Shown here: positions 1 through 5,348 of the stretch, piece by piece
How positions within the stretch are numbered: the first letter of the stretch is position 1
Layout of the letters: every line of letters begins with the position of its first letter
Made by a program: the position numbers and the translations under genes
Assembly: GCA_029863665.1 (NCBI GenBank)
Contig: JAOTUX010000045.1
Location: 1-7,373 of the forward strand
Direction of reading: 5' to 3'
Source of the DNA: Candidatus Nitrosopumilus sp.
Lineage (GTDB): Archaea > Thermoproteota > Nitrososphaeria > Nitrososphaerales > Nitrosopumilaceae
DNA: 7,373 nucleotides
Notes under the pieces: generated by a model
Seen by the model: the letters and a program-made list of their open reading frames with translations, nothing else
The model's database searches: none
Told to the model about the DNA's origin: nothing

Positions 1-63
1 ATCAATTAGCAAATAATTTTTTATTTTTAACATTTATTATAATGTTTATTGTACAGAGAGTAA

Positions 64-116
64 GAGTTCTGTTTTGAAAAGTTTTAGGAATTTTTTGTTT
101 GTAGAATTCTGTTTTG
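64..116 (+). repeat. Spaced 13-bp direct repeat upstream of the tfb TATA box
   Basis: GAGTTCTGTTTTG at 64-76 and GAATTCTGTTTTG at 104-116 match at 12 of 13 positions and start exactly 40 bp apart, close to four helical turns. The downstream copy ends one base before the TATA-like element at 118, where archaeal activators commonly bind. The repeat is directly visible; a role as a paired regulator site is inference. Confidence 0.5.
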
Positions 117-117
117 G

Positions 118-126
118 TTATAAAAT
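118..126 (+). promoter_or_regulatory. Probable TATA box for tfb
   Basis: TTATAAAAT is the best archaeal TATA match upstream of tfb and predicts a transcription start near 148, giving a leader of roughly 28 nt. An alternative T/A-rich element (about 143-158) is placed so that transcription could begin close to the GTG at 176, making a leaderless message. The sequence alone does not decide between them. No Shine-Dalgarno motif precedes the GTG. Confidence 0.45.
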
Positions 127-175
127 TACCTGTTACAATTTGTTTTTATTTGATAAATGACGTTATTAGTTAACA

Positions 176-1096
176 GTGGTAGAAAATTATTCTAGTGATT
201 ATGATATCAAGTGTCAACTAGATACTTGTGAAACCTACCCTACAATAACAGATTCTGAAAGAGGAGAAATTTTTTGTGGGAGATGCGGTCTTGTTCTAGT
301 GCAAAACATGATTGATACATCACATGAAAGTAGTGGTTACACTCAAGAAGATTTTATGAAGCTATCAAGAACGGGTCCTGCCACATCGCTTACAATGCAT
401 GATAAAGGACTATCAACTGTAATTGGTACAAACAATGATTCTACGGGTAAAGCGTTATCTGGTAAAACAAAATATGAATTCAATAGGCTACGAACATGGG
501 ATCAGAGAAGCAAGTCAAGAAAAACTGCAACATTAAGCAAAGCATTTACTTTGATGAATGGAATGAAAACAAAGTTAGGAATTCCTGATAATGTGGTTGA
601 GACTGCAGCTTATATTTACAGAAAGGCTGTAAATGCAAAACTAACAAGGGGAAGGACTACGGTTTCATTAGTTTCAGCTTCTTTGTATGCAGCATGTAGA
701 GAAAATAATATTCCAAGAACATTGGATGATATTGCAGTCGCTGGGAATGTTGAAAGAAGAATACTTTCCAGAGATTTGAGAACTATAATTAAAAAGATTG
801 GGTTAAACCTTAATCAGTATGATACTACTTCATTTATCTCAAAAATTTCAAATAACATGAATCTAAAAGAGAAAACAAAACGGGACGCATTTGAAATACT
901 AAAGCGTTGTGAAAAAGAGTTGATTACTGCTGGGAAACATCCTGTAGCACAAGCTGCAGCTTCATTGTATGTTTCATGTGTAATGAATGGTGAAAAAATC
1001 AGTCAGAAAAAATTTTCAGTAGAATCTGGAATTAGTGATGTTACAATCAGAAATAGAACTGTTTTGATTAAAAAAACATTAAAGTTAATTGAGTAG
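176..1096 (+). CDS. tfb: Transcription initiation factor IIB (TFB)
   Basis: TFB bridges TBP bound at the TATA box to archaeal RNA polymerase and helps open the promoter. At 306 residues the protein has the usual full length. A zinc ribbon lies at the N-terminus (C13, C18, C34, C37), followed by the B-reader motif from R65 to G84 with the HDKGLST core. The linker holds RLRTW at 104-108. Cyclin repeat 1 is at about 118-200 (SASLYAACRENNIPRT) and repeat 2 at about 215-300, ending in the recognition-helix motif VTIRNR (289-294). GTG at 176 is chosen because an in-frame TAG at 167-169 blocks extension and later starts would lose the zinc ribbon. The first zinc knuckle is CX4C rather than the usual CX2C. 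Thaumarchaeota typically carry several TFB paralogues, so this may be a specialised copy. It converges with the next gene across 11 bp. Confidence 0.95.
   Translation: MVENYSSDYDIKCQLDTCETYPTITDSERGEIFCGRCGLVLVQNMIDTSHESSGYTQEDFMKLSRTGPATSLTMHDKGLSTVIGTNNDSTGKALSGKTKYEFNRLRTWDQRSKSRKTATLSKAFTLMNGMKTKLGIPDNVVETAAYIYRKAVNAKLTRGRTTVSLVSASLYAACRENNIPRTLDDIAVAGNVERRILSRDLRTIIKKIGLNLNQYDTTSFISKISNNMNLKEKTKRDAFEILKRCEKELITAGKHPVAQAAASLYVSCVMNGEKISQKKFSVESGISDVTIRNRTVLIKKTLKLIE
1070..1076 (-). terminator. Possible T-run terminator for the coiled-coil gene
   Basis: On the minus strand seven consecutive T residues occur about 30 nt past the stop of the 1108-1539 gene, inside the end of tfb. Archaeal termination often needs only a T-rich tract. 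Nothing else marks this site, so the call is tentative. Confidence 0.25.
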
Positions 1097-1107
1097 ACCC
1101 CAAAATT

Positions 1108-1539
1108 CTATAAGTTAATTGTAGGAGAAAGAATTTTTTCAAATAATATTTCTTTTAGTCTATTTGCTAAATCCATAATTACACGAATTTGTTCCATCGT
1201 AAGTTTTTTGAGATTTTGTATGGTATCATTTAGTTCTGATATTTCAGATTGTAGTCTTGAGTTTTCAGTTTTTAGAGTGGATATCTCTATCTCTAGCTTA
1301 ATGTTTTGTTGTTTTAATTCATCATTTTCTTTCGTTAATCGTTGTATTTGTTGGGATTCAGTTTCTCCTGGGAATGGATCAGGTACGGGTACAGGGTTTG
1401 GCATTCTGATTGGTTCTGGAGTAGGTTCTGGAATTTGTGGTGGTTCTGGTTCTTGTTCAGATTCAAATGCCAGTATAAATTGTAAAGGACTAGCTAAAAG
1501 AAGTATTGCAGATAAACCAAAAATAACAATCATTTTCAT
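1108..1539 (-). CDS. Secreted or membrane-tethered proline-rich coiled-coil protein
   Basis: This 143-residue protein matches no named family I recognise. It starts MKMIVIFGL with a hydrophobic stretch to about residue 24, which looks like a signal peptide or an N-terminal anchor. Residues 29-57 form an acidic, proline-rich stalk of PEP and PVP units. Residues 62-133 are a long heptad-patterned segment with L/I positions at 68, 75, 82, 86, 89, 96, 100, 103, 107 and 110, predicting a coiled coil. No second membrane segment is visible. The layout suggests an extracytoplasmic oligomeric stalk or cell-envelope spacer, which is inference. ATG at 1539 is preferred because a TATA-like element lies about 30-35 bp upstream; the ATG two codons later is possible. 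There is no Shine-Dalgarno motif. Confidence 0.8.
   Translation of the reverse strand: MKMIVIFGLSAILLLASPLQFILAFESEQEPEPPQIPEPTPEPIRMPNPVPVPDPFPGETESQQIQRLTKENDELKQQNIKLEIEISTLKTENSRLQSEISELNDTIQNLKKLTMEQIRVIMDLANRLKEILFEKILSPTINL
1134..1139 (+). terminator. Possible T-run terminator for tfb
   Basis: Six consecutive T residues follow the tfb stop by about 40 nt, inside the 3' end of the opposing gene. This fits T-tract archaeal termination and would make the two convergent transcripts overlap. The evidence is only the T tract and its position. Confidence 0.3.
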
Positions 1540-1567
1540 TTTTGTTTCACAGTAATATTAAGACAAT

Positions 1568-1577
1568 TTTGTATATC
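1568..1577 (-). promoter_or_regulatory. Probable TATA box of the coiled-coil gene
   Basis: On the minus strand GATATACAAA is centred about 34 bp upstream of the ATG at 1539, predicting transcription from near 1547 with a leader of only a few bases. This suggests the coiled-coil gene has its own promoter and is not merely the tail of the cdc48 transcript. Confidence 0.45.
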
Positions 1578-1613
1578 AATATGATTATTAATTTCTAAGA
1601 ATGAAAAAGAGGA

Positions 1614-1832
1614 TTACTTGTAGAAATCAGGTTCTTGATCTCTTTTCTGTTTTGGAAGATCTTCCATTACAGCTTGGACAACTTCATTGTGATTATATGT
1701 TAGATGTCTGAGAAACTTTGCAGATTCATCTGCTCTAGTCTTTTCATCAGCAAATAACATCTCAGGACTACTCAATTCAGCCATCATGGTATTACATTCT
1801 TGGCAAGGATCAAAGTCAAGATAGAGTTTCAT
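1614..1832 (-). CDS. Small CxxC protein of unknown function downstream of cdc48
   Basis: This 72-residue protein is not one I recognise. It opens MKLYLDFDPCQEC, giving a C10-x2-C13 pair, and has H43 and H48 later (RHLTYNHN), so a single metal site of the C2H2 type is conceivable although the 29-residue loop is long for a classical zinc finger. There is no signal peptide or membrane segment; the middle and end are charged and helix-like, finishing KQKRDQEPDFYK. It begins 33 bp after the cdc48 stop on the same strand and could be co-transcribed. However, CTAAATA on the minus strand (1861-1855) sits about 26 bp before the ATG and could drive a leaderless message of its own. Compactness, intact frame and operon-like spacing support a real gene. 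A redox or Cdc48-accessory role is speculation. Confidence 0.7.
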   Translation of the reverse strand: MKLYLDFDPCQECNTMMAELSSPEMLFADEKTRADESAKFLRHLTYNHNEVVQAVMEDLPKQKRDQEPDFYK

Positions 1833-1865
1833 TATTTTGTCTCATCTTCATTAGTATTTAGACTA

Positions 1866-4001
1866 TTATGTATTAAGAATGGGTGCTTCTTCTTTTCGAG
1901 GCTTTATCTTATCAACTGCATTAACTAAATCTTGCTGACTAATCTTAACATCTTTGACGTTCTTAGATTCACTAGTAACATATCTTTTCAAAGCGACAAG
2001 AGCAGCTCTATTTGCTACTGCAGCAATCTCTGCACCACTGAAACCATCTGTTAACTCTAACAATTTTGCAATATTTACATCACTTCCAAGTGGTTTCTTT
2101 TTTGTATGAATCTCAAAGATATGTTGTCTTCCTTTCGCATCAGGATTTGGAACTTTAATGATTCTATCAAATCTGCCTGGTCTCAATAGTGCTTCATCTA
2201 CAATATCTAATCTATTGGTTGCACCAATTATCAATACATTATGTAGTTCCTCTAGCCCATCAATTTCAGTTAGAATTTGAGATACCACATTTTCTGTAAC
2301 ATGTGATTCTGAACCTCCACTACCTCTTCTTGGAACAAGTGCATCAACTTCATCTAAAAAGATTATACATGGTGCTGCTTGTCGTGCCTTTCTGAAAATC
2401 TCTCTGACTCCTTTTTCAGATTCTCCAACCCATTTTGAGAGTAATTCAGGACCCTTAATACTGATAAAGTTAGATTCTGTCATTTTTGCAAGTGCTTTTG
2501 CAATTAGTGTTTTTCCGGTACCTGGAGGACCATGAAGTAAAATTCCCTTTGGTGTTTCTACATCAACATAATCATAAGCTTCTTTGTATTTGATAGGCCA
2601 CTCAACGGCTTCTTTAAGTTCATCTTTTAATTGATCTAGACCGCCAACATCATCCCAACTAACATTTGGAATTTGAACTTGAACTTCTCTTAATGCACTT
2701 GGTCTAACTTCTTTTAATGCATCTCTAAAGTCTTCATTAGTAATTTTGATCTTTTGAATAATTTCTGAAGAAATTTTTTCTTCATCAAGATCAATTTCAG
2801 GAAGAATTCTACGAAGAGATCTCATTGCAGCTTCTTTGGCCAATACTTCCAGATCTGCTCCTACAAATCCATGTGTAACCTTTGAAATCTGCTTAAGATC
2901 TACTTTTTCTTCAATTGGCATACCGCGTGTATGAATTGAGAGAATATCAAATCTTCCTTCATCATCTGGAATTCCAATTTCAATTTCTCTATCAAATCTA
3001 CCTGGTCTTCTAAGGGCTGGATCAATTGAGTCAGGTCGATTAGTAGCTGCAATAACCACAACTTTTCCTCTAGATTTCATACCATCCATTAGTGTCAATA
3101 GTTGAGAAACTATCCTCTTCTCAACTTCACCAGACACTTCATCTCTCTTTGGAGCAATTGAATCAATTTCATCAATGAAAATAATACTAGGTGCATTTTC
3201 TTCGGCTTGGGTAAAGATTTCTCTAATTCTCTCTTCGCTTTCTCCATAGTGCTTACCCATAATTTCAGGACCACTAAGTGAAATAAAGTGAGCATTGGTT
3301 TCTCCAGCTACTGCTTTTGCAAGTAAAGTTTTTCCGGTACCTGGAGGACCATATAATAAGACGCCTTTTGGTGCCTCTACACCTATTTTTTCAAATAATT
3401 CTGGATGTCTCATAGGTAATTCAACCATCTCACGAATCTTTAGAACCTCACGTTTTAGACCGCCAAGTTCATCATACGTTATTCTTGGTACAGATGAATC
3501 AACAGCTTTTGTCATTGCTCCAAGTTTGAAGATTGTTTCTTCAGTAACAATAACTGGTTTTGATGGTTTGGTATTAGTAACAACAAATTGAACTCGACTA
3601 CCCATCTGTGTATTTAGAGATATTGAATCTCCAGTTGTAAATACATGATTAAGATAATTGTAAATCATATATTCTTGTAATCCTTCAGCTGCAATTTTTT
3701 CAGTAGGAGACAAGATAACTTGTTCAGCATTTACAGCCTCTACTGATTTTAATGAAATTTTATCTCCTATTGCTGCCCCAATATTTTGTCTTGTGATTCC
3801 ATCTATCTTAATTATTCCTGTTCCATATTCTTCAGGTGCACCTGGCCAAAGTTTTACATGTGTTTTTTTGTTATATGTTAATTCTAAAATTTGACCGGTA
3901 TTCCATTTTTGATCCTCAATTATTTTAGGATCAACAATTGCTCTACCCCTTCCAACATGTTGTTGTAGGATTTCATCTATTTTTAAAATAATTTCACTCA
4001 T
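1866..4001 (-). CDS. cdc48: Cdc48/VAT-type two-ring AAA+ ATPase
   Basis: Cdc48 is a cytosolic hexameric unfoldase that threads proteins through its pore using ATP, acting in protein quality control and often feeding the 20S proteasome. The 711 residues show an N-domain (about 1-165) and two complete AAA modules. D1 has Walker A GPPGTGKT at 218-225, Walker B IIFIDEID with E278, sensor N321 and arginine fingers R335 and R338. D2 has Walker A at 491-498, Walker B IIFLDEVD with E551, sensor N596 and arginine fingers R610 and R613. Pore-loop aromatics are present (Y252 in KHYGES, W524 in KWVGES), so both rings look active. The C-terminus APILNT lacks an obvious HbYX proteasome-docking motif. The start is fixed by GAGGT six bases before the ATG. 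The gene lies 28 bp after hsp20, and that gap folds a hairpin over the ribosome-binding site. Confidence 0.96.
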   Translation of the reverse strand: MSEIILKIDEILQQHVGRGRAIVDPKIIEDQKWNTGQILELTYNKKTHVKLWPGAPEEYGTGIIKIDGITRQNIGAAIGDKISLKSVEAVNAEQVILSPTEKIAAEGLQEYMIYNYLNHVFTTGDSISLNTQMGSRVQFVVTNTKPSKPVIVTEETIFKLGAMTKAVDSSVPRITYDELGGLKREVLKIREMVELPMRHPELFEKIGVEAPKGVLLYGPPGTGKTLLAKAVAGETNAHFISLSGPEIMGKHYGESEERIREIFTQAEENAPSIIFIDEIDSIAPKRDEVSGEVEKRIVSQLLTLMDGMKSRGKVVVIAATNRPDSIDPALRRPGRFDREIEIGIPDDEGRFDILSIHTRGMPIEEKVDLKQISKVTHGFVGADLEVLAKEAAMRSLRRILPEIDLDEEKISSEIIQKIKITNEDFRDALKEVRPSALREVQVQIPNVSWDDVGGLDQLKDELKEAVEWPIKYKEAYDYVDVETPKGILLHGPPGTGKTLIAKALAKMTESNFISIKGPELLSKWVGESEKGVREIFRKARQAAPCIIFLDEVDALVPRRGSGGSESHVTENVVSQILTEIDGLEELHNVLIIGATNRLDIVDEALLRPGRFDRIIKVPNPDAKGRQHIFEIHTKKKPLGSDVNIAKLLELTDGFSGAEIAAVANRAALVALKRYVTSESKNVKDVKISQQDLVNAVDKIKPRKEEAPILNT
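2509..2533 (-). repeat. P-loop DNA repeat, copy in D2 of cdc48
   Basis: Twenty-five bases spanning the D2 Walker A codons (GPPGTGKT) are identical to 3328-3352 in D1, including every synonymous position across the motif. Flanking codons for conserved residues differ between the copies. The repeat is internal to the gene and reflects its duplicated AAA domain. Confidence 0.7.
3328..3352 (-). repeat. P-loop DNA repeat, copy in D1 of cdc48
   Basis: This is the partner of 2509-2533: the same 25 bases encode the D1 Walker A. Both copies contain GGTACC across the Gly-Thr codons. The identity stops sharply outside the P-loop, so it is either very strong codon-level constraint or a short conversion tract. 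Confidence 0.7.
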
Positions 4002-4008
4002 ATCATTA
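4002..4008 (-). promoter_or_regulatory. Spacer following the cdc48 Shine-Dalgarno GAGGT
   Basis: On the minus strand the order is TTTGAGG, then TAATGAT, then the ATG at 4001. GAGGT (4012-4008 including the last stem bases) is a good match to the archaeal anti-Shine-Dalgarno and leaves six bases before the start, which decides the cdc48 start codon. Confidence 0.6.
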
Positions 4009-4026
4009 CCTCAAAAAAATTTGAGG
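4009..4026 (-). promoter_or_regulatory. Hairpin sequestering the cdc48 ribosome-binding site
   Basis: On the minus strand CCTCAAA-TTTT-TTTGAGG forms a perfect 7-bp stem with a four-base loop. Its 3' arm contains GAGG of the cdc48 Shine-Dalgarno, and its 5' arm begins three bases after the hsp20 stop. A ribosome finishing hsp20 would cover the 5' arm and free the site, giving translational coupling. A temperature-sensitive opening is an alternative suited to a chaperone operon. The seven-T tract could instead act as a weak attenuator. The stem and its position are seen; the mechanism is inferred. Confidence 0.55.
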
Positions 4027-4029
4027 GGT

Positions 4030-4524
4030 TTATTCAACCTCCACCATTTTGCCTTTTGATTTTTCTTCTTCAACTAACTTGAAGACTATTTGTAAAATTC
4101 CATTTTTATAAGAAGCCTTTACAGAGCTCTCATCAACTTTGTGTTTTAATGGAACTTTTACGTGATACTTTTTTTCGTCATGTGTTGCTGATAAGTCTAA
4201 AATTTTATTTTCAACAACAATTTTGACATCAGTCTTTTCAACTCCTGGCATCTCAGCTATGAGTTTTACTACTTTTTCTTTTTCATCTACAATTGTATCT
4301 ACAATTGGTTCTCTTGTATCAGAAGTTGGAAGTAAGCCTGGTTTGATGTTACCATACTCCTTTACAACAGGTTTTCCGTCTGGTCCAACAGTCATTGTGT
4401 AACCGTAATAATATGGACCAGAAGCAGAATCCTTTCCCTTGAATTCTTCAAAAATGTCATCTATGTTAAAAAAAGAGTTTGACATTCTTTTGAAGATCCT
4501 ATCAAATTCACTATCAAAGAACAT
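4030..4524 (-). CDS. hsp20: Small heat shock protein, Hsp20/alpha-crystallin family
   Basis: Hsp20 proteins form ATP-independent oligomers that hold unfolding proteins in a refoldable state. An N-terminal hydrophobic arm (MFFDSEFDRIFKRM) leads into YYYGYTMTVGPDGKP, a stretch typical of archaeal Hsp20s. An alpha-crystallin domain follows (about residues 69-150) with EMPGV and the hallmark ASYKNGIL. The C-terminal VEV could serve as an IxI-type oligomer contact. The frame extends to a GTG at 4536 (168 residues), but ATG at 4524 (164 residues) is preferred. AGGTGA (4538-4533) is then an ideal Shine-Dalgarno eight bases upstream, and the TATA box at 4561-4570 places transcription just before it. 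With the GTG start the Shine-Dalgarno would overlap the start codon. ATG at 4530 is a less likely alternative. The gene leads a probable operon with cdc48: a holdase upstream of an unfoldase. Confidence 0.93.
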   Translation of the reverse strand: MFFDSEFDRIFKRMSNSFFNIDDIFEEFKGKDSASGPYYYGYTMTVGPDGKPVVKEYGNIKPGLLPTSDTREPIVDTIVDEKEKVVKLIAEMPGVEKTDVKIVVENKILDLSATHDEKKYHVKVPLKHKVDESSVKASYKNGILQIVFKLVEEEKSKGKMVEVE

Positions 4525-4532
4525 TGTCATAT

Positions 4533-4538
4533 TCACCT
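4533..4538 (-). promoter_or_regulatory. Shine-Dalgarno of hsp20
   Basis: AGGTGA on the minus strand lies eight bases before the ATG at 4524 and overlaps the in-frame GTG at 4536. It argues for the internal ATG as the true start. It is unusual here because other promoter-proximal genes in the window lack a ribosome-binding site. Confidence 0.6.
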
Positions 4539-4560
4539 ATTGTATGTAATATATATGACA

Positions 4561-4570
4561 TTATATAAAG
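4561..4570 (-). promoter_or_regulatory. TATA box of hsp20
   Basis: CTTTATATAA on the minus strand is a strong archaeal TATA box. Its centre near 4565 predicts transcription from about 4539, giving a leader of about 15 nt that just includes the Shine-Dalgarno. Confidence 0.65.
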
Positions 4571-4604
4571 ATTATTAAAATTCTATAGATTTTTTACATA
4601 ATCC

Positions 4605-4628
4605 TATTATAACTGACATGTTATAATA
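4605..4628. promoter_or_regulatory. Palindromic operator candidate between hsp20 and the ACT-like gene
   Basis: TATTATAAC-N6-GTTATAATA is a perfect 9-bp inverted repeat with spacer TGACAT. The right arm overlaps the TATA-like element 20-26 bp upstream of the ATG at 4647, so a bound protein would block TBP. Each arm also reads as a TATA box in its outward direction, so the element could instead be a symmetric bidirectional promoter. A second TGACAT occurs at 4556-4561, beside the hsp20 TATA box. Confidence 0.5.
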
Positions 4629-4646
4629 ATATTAAGAGTTTCAAGT

Positions 4647-5297
4647 ATGTCCATACCAGAAGTTGTAAGAGAGATCATTACAAGAAATCGTTCAATTTAT
4701 GACTGTATGAAGATGGATTTGATAAACTATACAGCATTGGCAGTAAAGATTCAGCCAGAGATTGAAAGAATTCTAGGGAACTCGGTTAATCTCAATACAG
4801 TAGTAGTTGCAATCAAACGATATGCAGATTCATTTGAAATCAAAGAAGATGTCAAAGATGAATCAATTTTAAAAAATGCCCGATTGGCTTTAACGGATGG
4901 GATTATGGATATAAAATTCTCAATAAAGGACTCAAATGGAATGGATCCTAGGGTAATTTTAGATAAATTCTCCAAAATAACCAATAATTATGAGTTTTTC
5001 AGGGTGTCTGATTCTTTTAGATTCCTTGCTGAGGATATGGACGATATCAGGCAGATTTTCAATAACATTTCGAATAGAGATGATATGTTCAGTACCGGTC
5101 TTGCAAAGATTAGAATTTCAATACCGGATTCACAGAATCAATCAGATGTTGTTTCTTATGTTGCTGAGGTATTACATGCAAACGGAATTGAGTTAGTAAA
5201 TGCATTTTTTAGTCAGGATAGCATCATAATCATTCTAAATGAAAGGAATGCATCAAGAGCATATGATGTCTTACATTCAGATATCATGAGAGCCTGA
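4647..5297 (+). CDS. ACT-domain-like protein, probable archaeal regulatory or ligand-binding protein
   Basis: The function is not known to me. Residues 1-62 form a helical region with the pattern RSIYDCMKMDLINYTALA and a later VAIKRYA, reminiscent of a helix-turn-helix-like N-terminus found in archaeal ACT-associated proteins. Residues about 153-212 (KIRISIP, VVSYVAEVLHANGIELVNAF, SIIIIL, ASRAYDVLH) follow the beta-alpha-beta-beta-alpha-beta order and Gly placement of an ACT domain, as in the regulatory part of aspartate kinases. ACT domains usually bind amino acids and dimerise. The middle (about 80-145) may be a second degenerate copy. There is no signal peptide or membrane segment. With no Shine-Dalgarno and a TATA-like element 20-26 bp upstream, the message is probably leaderless. 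The gene diverges from hsp20 and shares the palindromic intergenic element. Confidence 0.8.
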   Translation: MSIPEVVREIITRNRSIYDCMKMDLINYTALAVKIQPEIERILGNSVNLNTVVVAIKRYADSFEIKEDVKDESILKNARLALTDGIMDIKFSIKDSNGMDPRVILDKFSKITNNYEFFRVSDSFRFLAEDMDDIRQIFNNISNRDDMFSTGLAKIRISIPDSQNQSDVVSYVAEVLHANGIELVNAFFSQDSIIIILNERNASRAYDVLHSDIMRA

Positions 5298-5321
5298 TTT
5301 CATTAAAGTTTATTGAAATTA

Positions 5322-5339
5322 TTCTTATAGCATATATGC
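5322..5339 (+). promoter_or_regulatory. Promoter region of the NADH dehydrogenase-like gene
   Basis: TTCTTATA at 5322-5329 lies 20-27 bp before the GTG at 5349, as expected for a leaderless message. It abuts a perfect 10-bp palindrome, GCATATATGC, at 5330-5339, where a regulator or the transcription machinery itself could bind. No Shine-Dalgarno precedes the GTG. Confidence 0.45.
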
Positions 5340-5348
5340 ACCTAGTTT

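Larger units (their letters stand above)
1..175. other. AT-rich non-coding leader upstream of tfb
   Basis: This is the only longer stretch at the left edge without a convincing gene. It is very AT-rich and has stops in most frames. It holds a small inverted repeat AACATT-N6-AATGTT at 29-46, a 13-bp direct repeat (64-76 and 104-116), and TATA-like elements at 118-126 and about 143-158. A minus-strand reading frame starting with ATG at 33 is open to the left edge, but only 11 codons are visible, so it is not called as a gene. Confidence 0.6.

Noticed and set aside
1..33. A minus-strand ATG frame open to the left edge
   Set aside because: Only 11 codons are visible, with no TATA box at the right distance and no Shine-Dalgarno, so a divergent gene cannot be supported.
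29..46. Inverted repeat AACATT-N6-AATGTT
   Set aside because: Its arms are only six bases long in extremely AT-rich DNA, where such dyads are common, and it is not placed at a recognisable promoter.
1208..1555. A 115-codon + strand frame rich in Gly and Ser
   Set aside because: It lies antisense to the signal peptide-stalk-coiled-coil gene. Its Gly-rich middle is just the complement of the proline-rich stalk, and it lacks a promoter or recognisable domain.
1833..1851. Out-of-frame ATG codons just upstream of the 72-residue gene
   Set aside because: They open an 11-codon frame overlapping the gene start. They are probably bypassed if the gene is read from a leaderless message, and nothing supports their translation.
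3110..3295. A 61-codon minus strand frame inside cdc48
   Set aside because: It is an out-of-frame shadow of the D1 AAA domain on the same strand, with no independent start signals.
3295..3591. A 98-codon + strand frame opposite cdc48
   Set aside because: It is antisense to the highly conserved D1 region and the end of the N-domain. It shows no coherent protein features.
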